Shown here: positions 50,760-58,847 of the stretch, one piece after another | Numbering within the stretch: the stretch's first letter is position 1 | How the letters are laid out: every line of letters begins with the position of its first letter | Translations under genes and position numbers: made by a program | The notes under the pieces: model-generated | The model's input: the letters and a program-made list of their open reading frames with translations, nothing else | Databases searched by the model: none | What the model was told of the DNA's origin: nothing | NCBI RefSeq assembly: GCF_007004725.1 | Contig: NZ_ML660171.1 | Coordinates: 62,001-126,000 of the forward strand | DNA length: 64,000 bases | Origin: Aliikangiella coralliicola | Lineage (GTDB): Bacteria > Pseudomonadota > Gammaproteobacteria > Enterobacterales > Kangiellaceae | Direction of reading: 5' to 3'

Positions 50760-51091
50760 TGGAACAATATATTCAATTTGATGCCACGGATTTAAAAAGA
50801 GCGCTTCAAAACGCATTTGCTCCAGTTGCTCGAAATCATCATGGAAGACTTGATGAGAAAGCAACTTTTAGAAATGTAGAGGTTCTCCAAGGAAAAGGAA
50901 ATAAGGAAGGGCGACTGAGAATTCAATTTATTGCCGAAGGTGATTTCGGTATCAAGTTTGAAGTCGAGGTTGTTGAGTTAATGAAAGATTATCAGAAATA
51001 TATTGATGGCGTGATGGAAGATTTAGCCAATGCGCTATTGGATGCGAAGCAAAATCGCAAGAAAGAAAAACCAATCATTTTATTGCATTAA
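50759..51091 (+). CDS. Hypothetical protein between terminase and portal
   Basis: 110 residues from ATG 50759 (AGGGTGG site; TAATG overlap with the large terminase). Alpha/beta composition, NVEVLQGKGNKEGRLRIQFIAEGDFGIKFEVEVVELMKDYQKY. No family recognised. Tight coupling to terminase and portal suggests a packaging or head-assembly role. Confidence 0.6.
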   Translation: MEQYIQFDATDLKRALQNAFAPVARNHHGRLDEKATFRNVEVLQGKGNKEGRLRIQFIAEGDFGIKFEVEVVELMKDYQKYIDGVMEDLANALLDAKQNRKKEKPIILLH

Positions 51092-51103
51092 TTGGTGAGC
51101 ATA

Positions 51104-53218
51104 ATGATAAACGATGAAGGTTACAACCAAGGTTCTGTGATAGTTAAAAGTGCAGGGCAGTTAGAACAAGAGCAAAAACAAGTTGATAAAAATTACGCTG
51201 CTTCTAAAAGGCTCGAAGACCGTATCAATGAAATTCAAGAAAGCCGGTTAGCTGCGCATATTAGAACCGTTTGGGAGCAAAATAAACGCGCAAGATTCAA
51301 AATTAATGACCGGTTAATTAATTGCATGCAGCTTCGCAAGGGCGTTTACGATACTGAAACATTGAGCGCAATCAAGGACATGGGCGGCAGTGACATTTTC
51401 ATGAAAATTACTGCTACTAAGTGTCGTTCTGCAAGCGCCTGGGTTAAAGATATTATTCTTCCTACGAATGACAAAGCATGGGCATTAAAACCAACACCGA
51501 TTGCTGATATTCCCGAAGAAAAAGTAAAAGAAATAGAATCAGCTGCGGAAGAACAGGTCGCGTATAAATTCCAAAATGAATTGATGAAATTGCAGAAGGC
51601 AGGTGAGCAAATAACGCCAGAGTTAGAAGCTCAGATGGCGATGGAAGCCGAAAAGGAAATGAATCGACTGAGAAAAGAGGTAACTAACGAAGTTCAAAAG
51701 GAAGCAAAGAAAGCGTCTGGAAAAATGGAAACAAAAATTGAAGACCAGCTTGCTGAAGGCGGATGGGCTCAAGCAATGGAAGAATTCATTGAAGACTTTG
51801 TGACCTTTCCATCGGCAATCCTTAAAGGACCAATTAACAGGAAACGAAAAACTTTAAAATGGCAGGGGGCAAAGCCTGTTGTTCATGAAGAAACAATACC
51901 AACCTATGAGCGCACAAGTCCGTTTGACATTTACCCAAGCCCAGACGCCAGTGAAACAAATCAAGGGGATTTGATTGAACATCTTCGACTGCGTAGAGGC
52001 GATATTTATGCACTAAAAGGAGTTGAAGGCTACAACGATAATGAAATTGACGCGGTTCTCGATGAATACGGTCAATCTGGTTTGAAGGAATGGTTGTTTG
52101 GTGAAAATGAACGTCGTGAATTAGAAGATAAAAACCTTTGGAATAGCTCAGATATTCTCATTGATGGCCTGCATTTTTGGGGAAGCGTCCAGGGTAAAAT
52201 GCTACTTGAATGGGGTTACAGTATTGAAAAAGTTAAAGACCCTTTAGCAGAGTATGAAATCGATGGGATACTAATTGGTAGTCACGTCATCAGGGCGGTA
52301 ATTAATCCCGATCCTCTATCTCGTAGACCATATCACAAGGCAAGCTTCCAGCGCGTTCAAGGCTCTTGGTGGGGAATGTCTCCGCCGGAATTAATGGAAG
52401 ATATTCAAAGAACTTGTAATGCGACTGCGCGAGCTCTTATCAACAACATGGGAATGGCAAGTGGCCCGATGGTCGGTATTAATACTTCTCGTATGGCGCC
52501 AGGTGACGTTCCCCAGGTTCGTCCGTGGGCGCAATTTAGATTCCAGAGCGATCCAACTGGAATGGGTAACAAAGCAGATCCGCCTCTTTATTTTTTCCAG
52601 CCGCAATCTAATGCAGGCGAACTCCTCAAAATCTATAACGAGTTTGAAGTGAAAGCGGATGACGCAACCAATATCCCTCGATACATGTATGGCAATGAGA
52701 AAGTGGGCGGAGCGGGGCAAACCTTTGGCGGTCTTGAGTTATTAATGGACGCGGCAAGTAAAGGAATTAAGTCTGCGATAAGACATGTCGATCGCTACGT
52801 ATTGCGACCAGCCATCGAAATGATTTGGTACCACAACATGGTGAACAATGATGATCCGGAAATCATGGGGGATACAAAAGTTATTGCTGCAGGCGTCAAT
52901 GGCATTATTGCAAAAGATCAACAACATGCTCGCCGTCTTGAGTTACTGGATAGAACTGCGAATCCTCTTGATATGGAGATTATTAAAAAGACTGGGCGCC
53001 GAGACATCTTAGAAAAAGTCTTTGAGCATATGGAAATGGATGGGATTGTTCCTGGTAAAGAGGAATTTGAAGAAGAAGAAAACAGCGAGAAACCGCCCAG
53101 TCCTGAGCAACAAAAGCAAATCTTCGAAATGAAGAAGGCAGAAGCGGAGGCCAAGGCCAGCGAAATTAAGTTAGCCATGGCCGAACTAGAATTTAAACGA
53201 ATGCAGGAGGCTGCGTGA
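51104..53218 (+). CDS. Portal protein
   Basis: 704 residues from ATG 51104 (GGTGAG 5 nt upstream), similar in length to P22-type portals. Typical blocks: LIEHLRLRRGDIYALKGVEGYNDNEI, the SFQRVQGSWWGMSPPELMEDIQRTCNATARALINNMGMASGPMV stretch (about 400-445) and NIPRYMYGNEKVGGAGQTFGGLELLMDAASKGIKS (about 520-555), then a long C-terminal helix (barrel and coiled coil, about 650-704). It forms the DNA entry vertex. Next gene starts in its stop codon (TGATG). Confidence 0.92.
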   Translation: MINDEGYNQGSVIVKSAGQLEQEQKQVDKNYAASKRLEDRINEIQESRLAAHIRTVWEQNKRARFKINDRLINCMQLRKGVYDTETLSAIKDMGGSDIFMKITATKCRSASAWVKDIILPTNDKAWALKPTPIADIPEEKVKEIESAAEEQVAYKFQNELMKLQKAGEQITPELEAQMAMEAEKEMNRLRKEVTNEVQKEAKKASGKMETKIEDQLAEGGWAQAMEEFIEDFVTFPSAILKGPINRKRKTLKWQGAKPVVHEETIPTYERTSPFDIYPSPDASETNQGDLIEHLRLRRGDIYALKGVEGYNDNEIDAVLDEYGQSGLKEWLFGENERRELEDKNLWNSSDILIDGLHFWGSVQGKMLLEWGYSIEKVKDPLAEYEIDGILIGSHVIRAVINPDPLSRRPYHKASFQRVQGSWWGMSPPELMEDIQRTCNATARALINNMGMASGPMVGINTSRMAPGDVPQVRPWAQFRFQSDPTGMGNKADPPLYFFQPQSNAGELLKIYNEFEVKADDATNIPRYMYGNEKVGGAGQTFGGLELLMDAASKGIKSAIRHVDRYVLRPAIEMIWYHNMVNNDDPEIMGDTKVIAAGVNGIIAKDQQHARRLELLDRTANPLDMEIIKKTGRRDILEKVFEHMEMDGIVPGKEEFEEEENSEKPPSPEQQKQIFEMKKAEAEAKASEIKLAMAELEFKRMQEAA

Positions 53219-53421
53219 TGTTTGATAATGTTACTCAAGAGCAAAAAGCTGCAATCAAAGCCTTGCAATCGAAACCAGAAATGAGGCTTTTGCTAGACGC
53301 TATAGAGCTGGCGCAAAAGGAAACTGATCTCGCGTTAAGGAAAGTTGATGCCGAAAACTTCCAAAAACTTCAGGGAAAAGCGCTTGCTCTCCAACATGTA
53401 TCCAGTTTTTTGACAACTTAA
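53218..53421 (+). CDS. Small helical protein after portal
   Basis: 67 residues from ATG 53218 (AGGAGG 7 nt upstream, TGATG coupling with the portal stop). Helical, charged: TQEQKAAIKALQSKPEMRLLLDAIELAQKETDLALRKVDAENFQKLQGKALALQHV. Probably a minor head or assembly factor; no family recognised. Confidence 0.65.
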   Translation: MFDNVTQEQKAAIKALQSKPEMRLLLDAIELAQKETDLALRKVDAENFQKLQGKALALQHVSSFLTT

Positions 53422-53539
53422 TTTCAACAAATAGAATCTTCAGTAACGCAATACTGCGTTTATCGAATCACAACGGTTAATCTCGACGAAATGTTCGCGA
53501 CATCTAATCGAACCATTACGACTTGTACTCGGAGCAAAT

Positions 53540-54463
53540 ATGGGTTTACCAAAGCACGTCGTAGCTCAACAAAAAGCTGTTGAATCCTACGAAGCAAAGA
53601 TTAAGAAAGAGCAAGAGCCGGTTAAGGAACCTGAAAAAAAGGAACCTGAAGCGAAAGAACCGGAACAAGCTGAAAAAACACCAACTCAGGTTAAGACAGA
53701 CGATAAATCTGACCCTCGTCACGCGGACGTGGAGTACTGGAAAAATCGCTGCAATGTGATGCTCGGCAAATACAATGCCGAAACCAGACAGCTTAATGCA
53801 AAAATTCAGTCCCTTGAAAAACAGGTTGAATTGTTGAGCAAAAAACCTGAATCGAGCGAATTAATTAGTCCCGACAAAAAGACAGAATTTGGCGAATACG
53901 CCGATTTGGTTGAAGAGACAATCAGCAAAACTCAACAGGAAACCAATCAAAAACTAGCGGAACAGCAAGCAACAATAGATTCAATGAATGCACAAAACGC
54001 TGCAAATGCAGAGCAAACATTCATCGAAAAACTGAGCGCACAAGTTCCCGATTGGCAGCGAATTAACGCAAGTGATGAGTTTAATGACTGGCTTGACCAG
54101 GTCGATCCGTTAAGTGGCCATGACTACCGCACTTTACTGCAAGAAGCAGATAGAAATCAGGATATTAATCGCGTGGTTTTCTTTTTCAATAAATTTGGTG
54201 AATCAGGCAAGCAATCAGCTTCAACAGACAATGAAGTTAGCGAGAACGCTAAAGATAATGAGTCATTGTCTAACGAATCTGTGCTGCCTGAACAACGTCA
54301 AGGTGGGAATCAAAACGATCCACATGATGGTTATATGACCAGACAGGATATTGATACTTTTTACAAAGATGTTGCACGTGGTAAGTACAGAGGTCGAGAA
54401 GATGAAGTTGATGCTATGGAACAAAAAATTGCCCAGGCATCGAAACACGGTCGAATCATTTAA
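53540..54463 (+). CDS. Scaffolding protein
   Basis: 307 residues, helical and hydrophilic: a Lys/Glu/Pro-rich N-terminus (about 20-60), coiled coils (about 75-105 and 130-160) and a C-terminal block with NDPHDGYMTRQDIDTFYKDVARGKYRGREDEVDAMEQKIAQA (about 258-300), the coat-binding end typical of P22-like scaffolds. It lies between portal and coat genes, the usual place. The 118-bp gap before it holds only a possible promoter/leader, nothing else seen. Confidence 0.82.
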   Translation: MGLPKHVVAQQKAVESYEAKIKKEQEPVKEPEKKEPEAKEPEQAEKTPTQVKTDDKSDPRHADVEYWKNRCNVMLGKYNAETRQLNAKIQSLEKQVELLSKKPESSELISPDKKTEFGEYADLVEETISKTQQETNQKLAEQQATIDSMNAQNAANAEQTFIEKLSAQVPDWQRINASDEFNDWLDQVDPLSGHDYRTLLQEADRNQDINRVVFFFNKFGESGKQSASTDNEVSENAKDNESLSNESVLPEQRQGGNQNDPHDGYMTRQDIDTFYKDVARGKYRGREDEVDAMEQKIAQASKHGRII

Positions 54464-54509
54464 ACCGAAATAAAACGAAAGCCTGGCCATAGAATAAAGG
54501 TTATCCAAT

Positions 54510-55445
54510 ATGGCAGGTCCAAATAGAGATCCCGGCTGGCCGGATATTAGCTCAACGAGTGCCAGCAAGTTTATCCCACAGATTTGGAGTGGGAAGTTAG
54601 TCACCAAGTTTTATGCAACAACCATGTTCGCGCAAATTGCGAACACTGATTACGAAGGCGAAATCAAAGCGCTAGGTGATACCGTAATCATCCGAACCGT
54701 ACCAAATATTACTATCAGTGATTATGTTATTGGTGCCGGATTAACTTACCAGAAACCAACAAGCCCGTCGGTCGAACTATCGATCGATAAAGCCAAGTCG
54801 TTTGCATTTGAGTGCAATGACATTGAGACCCATCAATCTGATTTACAGTTGATGAATGATTGGTCGAATGATGCTACCGAACAGATGCGTATCGTCATCG
54901 ATACCGATATTTTGTCAAATATCTATGTCGATGCTGATGTTGCTAACTCAGGCCAAACAGCAGGTAAAATTTCCGGTTCTTTTGATCTCGGTGCAGTAGG
55001 TGGTAATTCGGTTCAGTTGACTAAAGCCAACATTATCGACTTCTTAGTCGATGTCGGCACGGTTATGGATGAACAGAATCTTCCTGACTCTGAACGATGG
55101 ATCGGACTACCTTCCTGGGCTTGCGGCATGATCAAAAAGTCCGATCTAAAAGACGCGAGTATTGCCGGTGATGCGAAATCTATTTTGCGTACTGGCAATA
55201 TCGGAATGATTGACCGTTTGCACATTTACCGTAATAACAATATTGCGACTGCAGTTGATGGTGCAAACACTGTTTATCACTCAGTTGCTGGTCACAAATC
55301 GGCGCTTACCTTCGCGTCTCAAATGGTCAAAATGGAAGATGTTGCTAATCCATTTGATTTTGGTCGACTAGTTCGCGGCTTGAACGTTTACGGCTACAAG
55401 GTAATAAAGCCTGAGTCTTTACTTCACTGTGTAATCCGTCGGTAA
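54510..55445 (+). CDS. Major capsid (coat) protein
   Basis: 311 residues, placed directly after the scaffold. Contains IWSGKLVTKFYATTMFAQIANTDYEGEIKALGDTVIIRTVPNITI (about 25-70), the NFVDVGTVMDEQNLPDSERWIGLPSWACGMI stretch (about 185-215) and the RLHIYRNNNI and FGRLVRGLNVYGYKVIKPESLLHCVI ending, the HK97-fold coat pattern of short-tailed phages. No procapsid protease domain is fused. Followed by a strong terminator, as is usual for the most abundant product. Confidence 0.9.
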   Translation: MAGPNRDPGWPDISSTSASKFIPQIWSGKLVTKFYATTMFAQIANTDYEGEIKALGDTVIIRTVPNITISDYVIGAGLTYQKPTSPSVELSIDKAKSFAFECNDIETHQSDLQLMNDWSNDATEQMRIVIDTDILSNIYVDADVANSGQTAGKISGSFDLGAVGGNSVQLTKANIIDFLVDVGTVMDEQNLPDSERWIGLPSWACGMIKKSDLKDASIAGDAKSILRTGNIGMIDRLHIYRNNNIATAVDGANTVYHSVAGHKSALTFASQMVKMEDVANPFDFGRLVRGLNVYGYKVIKPESLLHCVIRR

Positions 55446-55455
55446 TTGTACATTT

Positions 55456-55480
55456 CCCCATCTTCTGGATGGGGATTTTT
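55456..55480 (+). terminator. Rho-independent terminator after the coat gene
   Basis: Perfect stem CCCCATC (55456-55462)/GATGGGG (55468-55474) with a 5-nt loop and ATTTTT run. It limits downstream expression relative to the coat gene. Confidence 0.92.
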
Positions 55481-55505
55481 CGTTTTTTAAAATAGGTAAT
55501 TTCAA

Positions 55506-55946
55506 ATGACTAAGTCAAAATCAAAGACCGCTGATAAGAAAGTTTCTGATGCAGCAGAAGACTTTTTGAAAGAGCAAGAAGAAGCGCTTGATGCACGAGC
55601 AAAGTTGCTTGATGAGCAGGAAAAAGCAATCGGATCCGAAAAGGAAAAAGTCACAGCTGAACGTAAAGCGCTGGAAGATGAAAAAGCAAGAGTTCAGGAA
55701 GAACAAGCACTGTTAAATACTGAAAGAAACGCTTTGCAACAGGCTAGAGCAGCACTGGAAATGGAACGTGATGCATTGGAAAAAGGTAAACAACACACAC
55801 CATTGCTTTCTGATGATCCTGACTTTGTTCCGCCTCCGTATCTTAAGTGTGTGAAAACAGGTCGTTTCTTTGCGTATACGCCAGCGTTAGCTAAGCAGGG
55901 TGCACGATTTGTTGCGGCCACTGCGGAAGAAGTAGCTGCAGGCTAA
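55506..55946 (+). CDS. Coiled-coil virion-assembly protein
   Basis: 146 residues. Residues about 15-98 are a single Lys/Glu/Ala-rich coiled coil (DAAEDFLKEQEEALDARAKLLDEQEKA through ALEKGKQHT); residues about 100-146 form a small domain with PPYLKCVKTGRFFAYTPALAKQGARFVAAT. No family recognised; position between coat and adaptors suggests a head-completion or head-fibre role. Confidence 0.65.
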   Translation: MTKSKSKTADKKVSDAAEDFLKEQEEALDARAKLLDEQEKAIGSEKEKVTAERKALEDEKARVQEEQALLNTERNALQQARAALEMERDALEKGKQHTPLLSDDPDFVPPPYLKCVKTGRFFAYTPALAKQGARFVAATAEEVAAG

Positions 55947-55951
55947 GATAA

Positions 55952-56572
55952 ATGGCGTCATTCGATAGCCTGGTTTTACGCGTTAAACAAGAATGTCCTT
56001 CACTGATGGATATTACTGCGACTTCTGCGGTTAGAGATGCTGTGAGGGAATTCTTGCGTTCGACGGAAGTTTGGCAAACAGAAATTGAATACACATTACC
56101 AGGTAATACCGCTTTTCTCGATTTATCGACATTGTTGCCAACTGATGCAGAAGTCATGCGAATTTCTTCAGCGTTTGCTGCGGGTATTCCGTTACGCAAG
56201 GCAACCCCAGATACTCTTCTTAAAGCAAAAAATCGTTTCGTTAGTTCCTCAACTCCGAGATTAATTTTACAACGACTATTAACTTTCGAAGTTTTTCCGG
56301 TTAATAGTGTGGCGACAGAAATAAAACTCAACGTCATTCTCAGGCCAAGCAAGTCATCAAATTATATCGATGATGCAGTTCTAGATGAGTGGGAGGAGGG
56401 ATTTGCTGCGGCGACACTATTTAAGCTAATGATGCAGCCTAAGAAACCATGGACAAATCCAGAAAGTGCGAGTTTTTATCGAGGAAGGTATTTTACCAAT
56501 CTATCTCAAGCAAAAGGTCAGGCGCTTACCGCGAACGGTGCAGAACAACAGCAGTTCAACAAATTTATTTAG
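55952..56572 (+). CDS. Head-tail adaptor-like protein
   Basis: 206 residues. SAVRDAVREFLRSTEVWQTEIEYTLPGNTAFLDLSTLLPTDAEVMRISSAF and WEEGFAAATLFKLMMQPKKPWTNPESASFYRGRYF: a helical bundle with a beta insert, the pattern of gp6/gp11-like tail-tube adaptors in marine short-tailed phages. It is 7 bp before a second adaptor-like gene. It connects portal and tail hub. Confidence 0.72.
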   Translation: MASFDSLVLRVKQECPSLMDITATSAVRDAVREFLRSTEVWQTEIEYTLPGNTAFLDLSTLLPTDAEVMRISSAFAAGIPLRKATPDTLLKAKNRFVSSSTPRLILQRLLTFEVFPVNSVATEIKLNVILRPSKSSNYIDDAVLDEWEEGFAAATLFKLMMQPKKPWTNPESASFYRGRYFTNLSQAKGQALTANGAEQQQFNKFI

Positions 56573-56579
56573 GTGAATC

Positions 56580-57224
56580 ATGGCGACTATTTTTGCAAGA
56601 AAACTCATCAGTGATGCTCTTGGTTTATTACATGACACTGGTGTCCGATGGCCAAAGCAACAATTATTAGATTGGCTAAATGCAGGTCAAAGAGAAGTCT
56701 GTTTGAAGCGTCCCGATGCTTTGACTGTTAATGATGTATTTTCGGCACAACCGAATTCTAAACAAACTTTGCCAGCTGATGGATTACGGTTAATTGATGT
56801 GGTAAATGATGCGACAACCAATAAAATCATTCGTTTTGTTGATCGGGACATCATCGATGTTCATGTTATTGATTGGCATGGAGCTCAAGGTGATCCCGAG
56901 CAATATGTTTATGATTTACGAGATCCGAAAAACTTCTATTTGTATCCGCATCCGACCGTCCCCAGAAATATCAATATCATTTATGCAAAGGCGCCAACAG
57001 CAATTATCATATCGGATTTCGATACGGACAACCAAACTATCGAGATCGATGATATTTACGCGAACGCTATTTTAGATTACATGCTTTACCGAGCTTACAT
57101 CAAGGATTCGGAAGTAAAAGATCCCGGTAAGGCAAACACTCATTACACCGCTTTCTTACAAAGTCTAGGGGAAAAAATTTCGATTGATTCTGCGATCCAT
57201 CCGGCGGCAGCGAAAGGCAAATAG
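56580..57224 (+). CDS. Phage adaptor protein (DUF6682-type)
   Basis: 214 residues. VRWPKQQLLDWLNAGQREVCLKRPDALTVNDVFSAQPNSKQTLPADGLRLIDVV (about 21-75) and PRNINIIYAKAPTAI with IDDIYANAILDYMLYRAYIKDSEVKDPGKANTHYTAFLQSL (about 155-200) are typical of the adaptor family in short-tailed phages. It likely forms the ring below the portal. A GGTGAATC leader precedes the ATG. Confidence 0.8.
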   Translation: MATIFARKLISDALGLLHDTGVRWPKQQLLDWLNAGQREVCLKRPDALTVNDVFSAQPNSKQTLPADGLRLIDVVNDATTNKIIRFVDRDIIDVHVIDWHGAQGDPEQYVYDLRDPKNFYLYPHPTVPRNINIIYAKAPTAIIISDFDTDNQTIEIDDIYANAILDYMLYRAYIKDSEVKDPGKANTHYTAFLQSLGEKISIDSAIHPAAAKGK

Positions 57225-57230
57225 TGAACG

Positions 57231-58847
57231 ATGACGAGGATCAGAATCAATTCTTTCGGAGGTATTGCGCCACGACAAGACCCATTAAAACTCCGTGGTG
57301 ATCAAGCACAGGTTGCAAACAACTGCCGCCTATTCTCTGGCTCCCTGGAATCATGGAGAGAGTCGATCGATGATGTTAATCTTCCATCAATACCTACAAC
57401 GATTTTTCGTTATGCCGCTAATCAGTGGTTACAATGGAATTCTGACGTTGATGTGGTACGTTCTCCTGTACCTGATGATCAGTTTGGTCGTGTTTATTGG
57501 ACTGGTGATGGTGATCCTAAAATGGGCGTCGCTGGAGAAATAAACGCCGCCTCACCTTATCCAACTGATAGTTACACTCTTGGAATACCAGCACCGGCCA
57601 CGAAACCAAGTGGTGCTCTTAATGCACATTCAAATCCTGCCTCAGGTGCTAGCGAGGAAGAACAAAGAACGGTCTTCTATGTGTTTACCTATGTTTCAGC
57701 ATACGGTGAAGAAGGTCCGCCAAGTCCAATTTCTGATGAATTTGAACCAAACGAATTGCAACGAGTGGATTTATCAAACCTGGTTAATCCAGGTGCTGGT
57801 GATCACAATATTACAACTAAAAGGATTTACCGAACCTTAGAAGGTGAATATGTTTTTGTAGCAGATATTCCTCTTGCTCAAACGACCTATATTGATGAAA
57901 TAAAAGATTCTGAAACAGGCGGTCCGTTAGTCAGTGAAGAGTGGTATTCGCCAAGTGCAACTCTTGAAGGGTTAATCTCTTTACCTAATGGTGTTTTAGC
58001 TGGTTTCAAAGGCAACGAAATTCGGCTGAGTGAACCCTATGTCCCACATGCTTGGCCCCCGAGTTATTCGCTTACGGTAGATTATGAAATTGTAGGGCTG
58101 GCAAAACTTAACTCTTCAATTGTAGTTCTAACAAAAGGCTTTCCTTACATCTCTCACGGGATCCATCCGAGTGCTTACTCGTTGGAAGCCATCGAAATTA
58201 ACCAAGCATGCATCTCTAAAAAATCGATTGTCGAGGCGGGGAGTTCGGTGTTATACGCGTCACCTGATGGGCTTGTGAGAATTTCGGGTGGGGCGAGTGT
58301 ACTGACTGAGCCATTGATGAAAAAAAAGGAATGGCAAGCTCTAAATCCTTCGAGCATCGTTGGCGTTTTTCATGATCAACGCTACTACGGTTTTTATGAT
58401 GCGACTGCAAACGGCGGTTTCAAAGCTGGATTTATTATCGATCCAACAGAGCCGCAGGCCGGCTTAACTCAACTCACGCAATATTCGGAATGTTTATATT
58501 TAGATCTTGAAGAAGATTCAATTTTCTTTACTGAAGAAAACTCGACACAAATCAAAATATGGGATGAAGCACTAACACTACAAACTTATACCTGGCGATC
58601 AAAAGTATTTGTGACACCGAGACCGGTCAATTTTGGTTGGTTGGAAATTAGAGCGAGAGGGTACCCAGTTAACTTCAAAGTTTTTGCTGATGGCAACAAC
58701 GTATTTGAGGGTACGATAACTAGTCGCGACGCCATTCGAATGCCTGCGGGATTTCTTGCCGATGAATGGGAAATTGAAGTCTCTGGAACCGAACGGATTA
58801 ACAGTATTACATTAGCGCAATCAGCGAGAGAGTTGCGCGATGGTTAA
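57231..58847 (+). CDS. Tail hub/nozzle-like structural protein
   Basis: 538 residues, beta-rich. Opens RINSFGGIAPRQDPLKLRGDQAQVANNCRLFSGSLESWRES, a typical start of phage tail-hub proteins, then repeated propeller-like strands (EEGPPSPISDEFEPNELQ, RIYRTLEGEYVFVADIPL, SLPNGVLAGFKGNEIRLSEPYVPHAWP, VLYASPDGLVRISGG). It probably forms the tail tube tip, like T7 gp12 or P22 gp10 in position. Overlaps the fibre gene by 8 bp. Confidence 0.75.
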   Translation: MTRIRINSFGGIAPRQDPLKLRGDQAQVANNCRLFSGSLESWRESIDDVNLPSIPTTIFRYAANQWLQWNSDVDVVRSPVPDDQFGRVYWTGDGDPKMGVAGEINAASPYPTDSYTLGIPAPATKPSGALNAHSNPASGASEEEQRTVFYVFTYVSAYGEEGPPSPISDEFEPNELQRVDLSNLVNPGAGDHNITTKRIYRTLEGEYVFVADIPLAQTTYIDEIKDSETGGPLVSEEWYSPSATLEGLISLPNGVLAGFKGNEIRLSEPYVPHAWPPSYSLTVDYEIVGLAKLNSSIVVLTKGFPYISHGIHPSAYSLEAIEINQACISKKSIVEAGSSVLYASPDGLVRISGGASVLTEPLMKKKEWQALNPSSIVGVFHDQRYYGFYDATANGGFKAGFIIDPTEPQAGLTQLTQYSECLYLDLEEDSIFFTEENSTQIKIWDEALTLQTYTWRSKVFVTPRPVNFGWLEIRARGYPVNFKVFADGNNVFEGTITSRDAIRMPAGFLADEWEIEVSGTERINSITLAQSARELRDG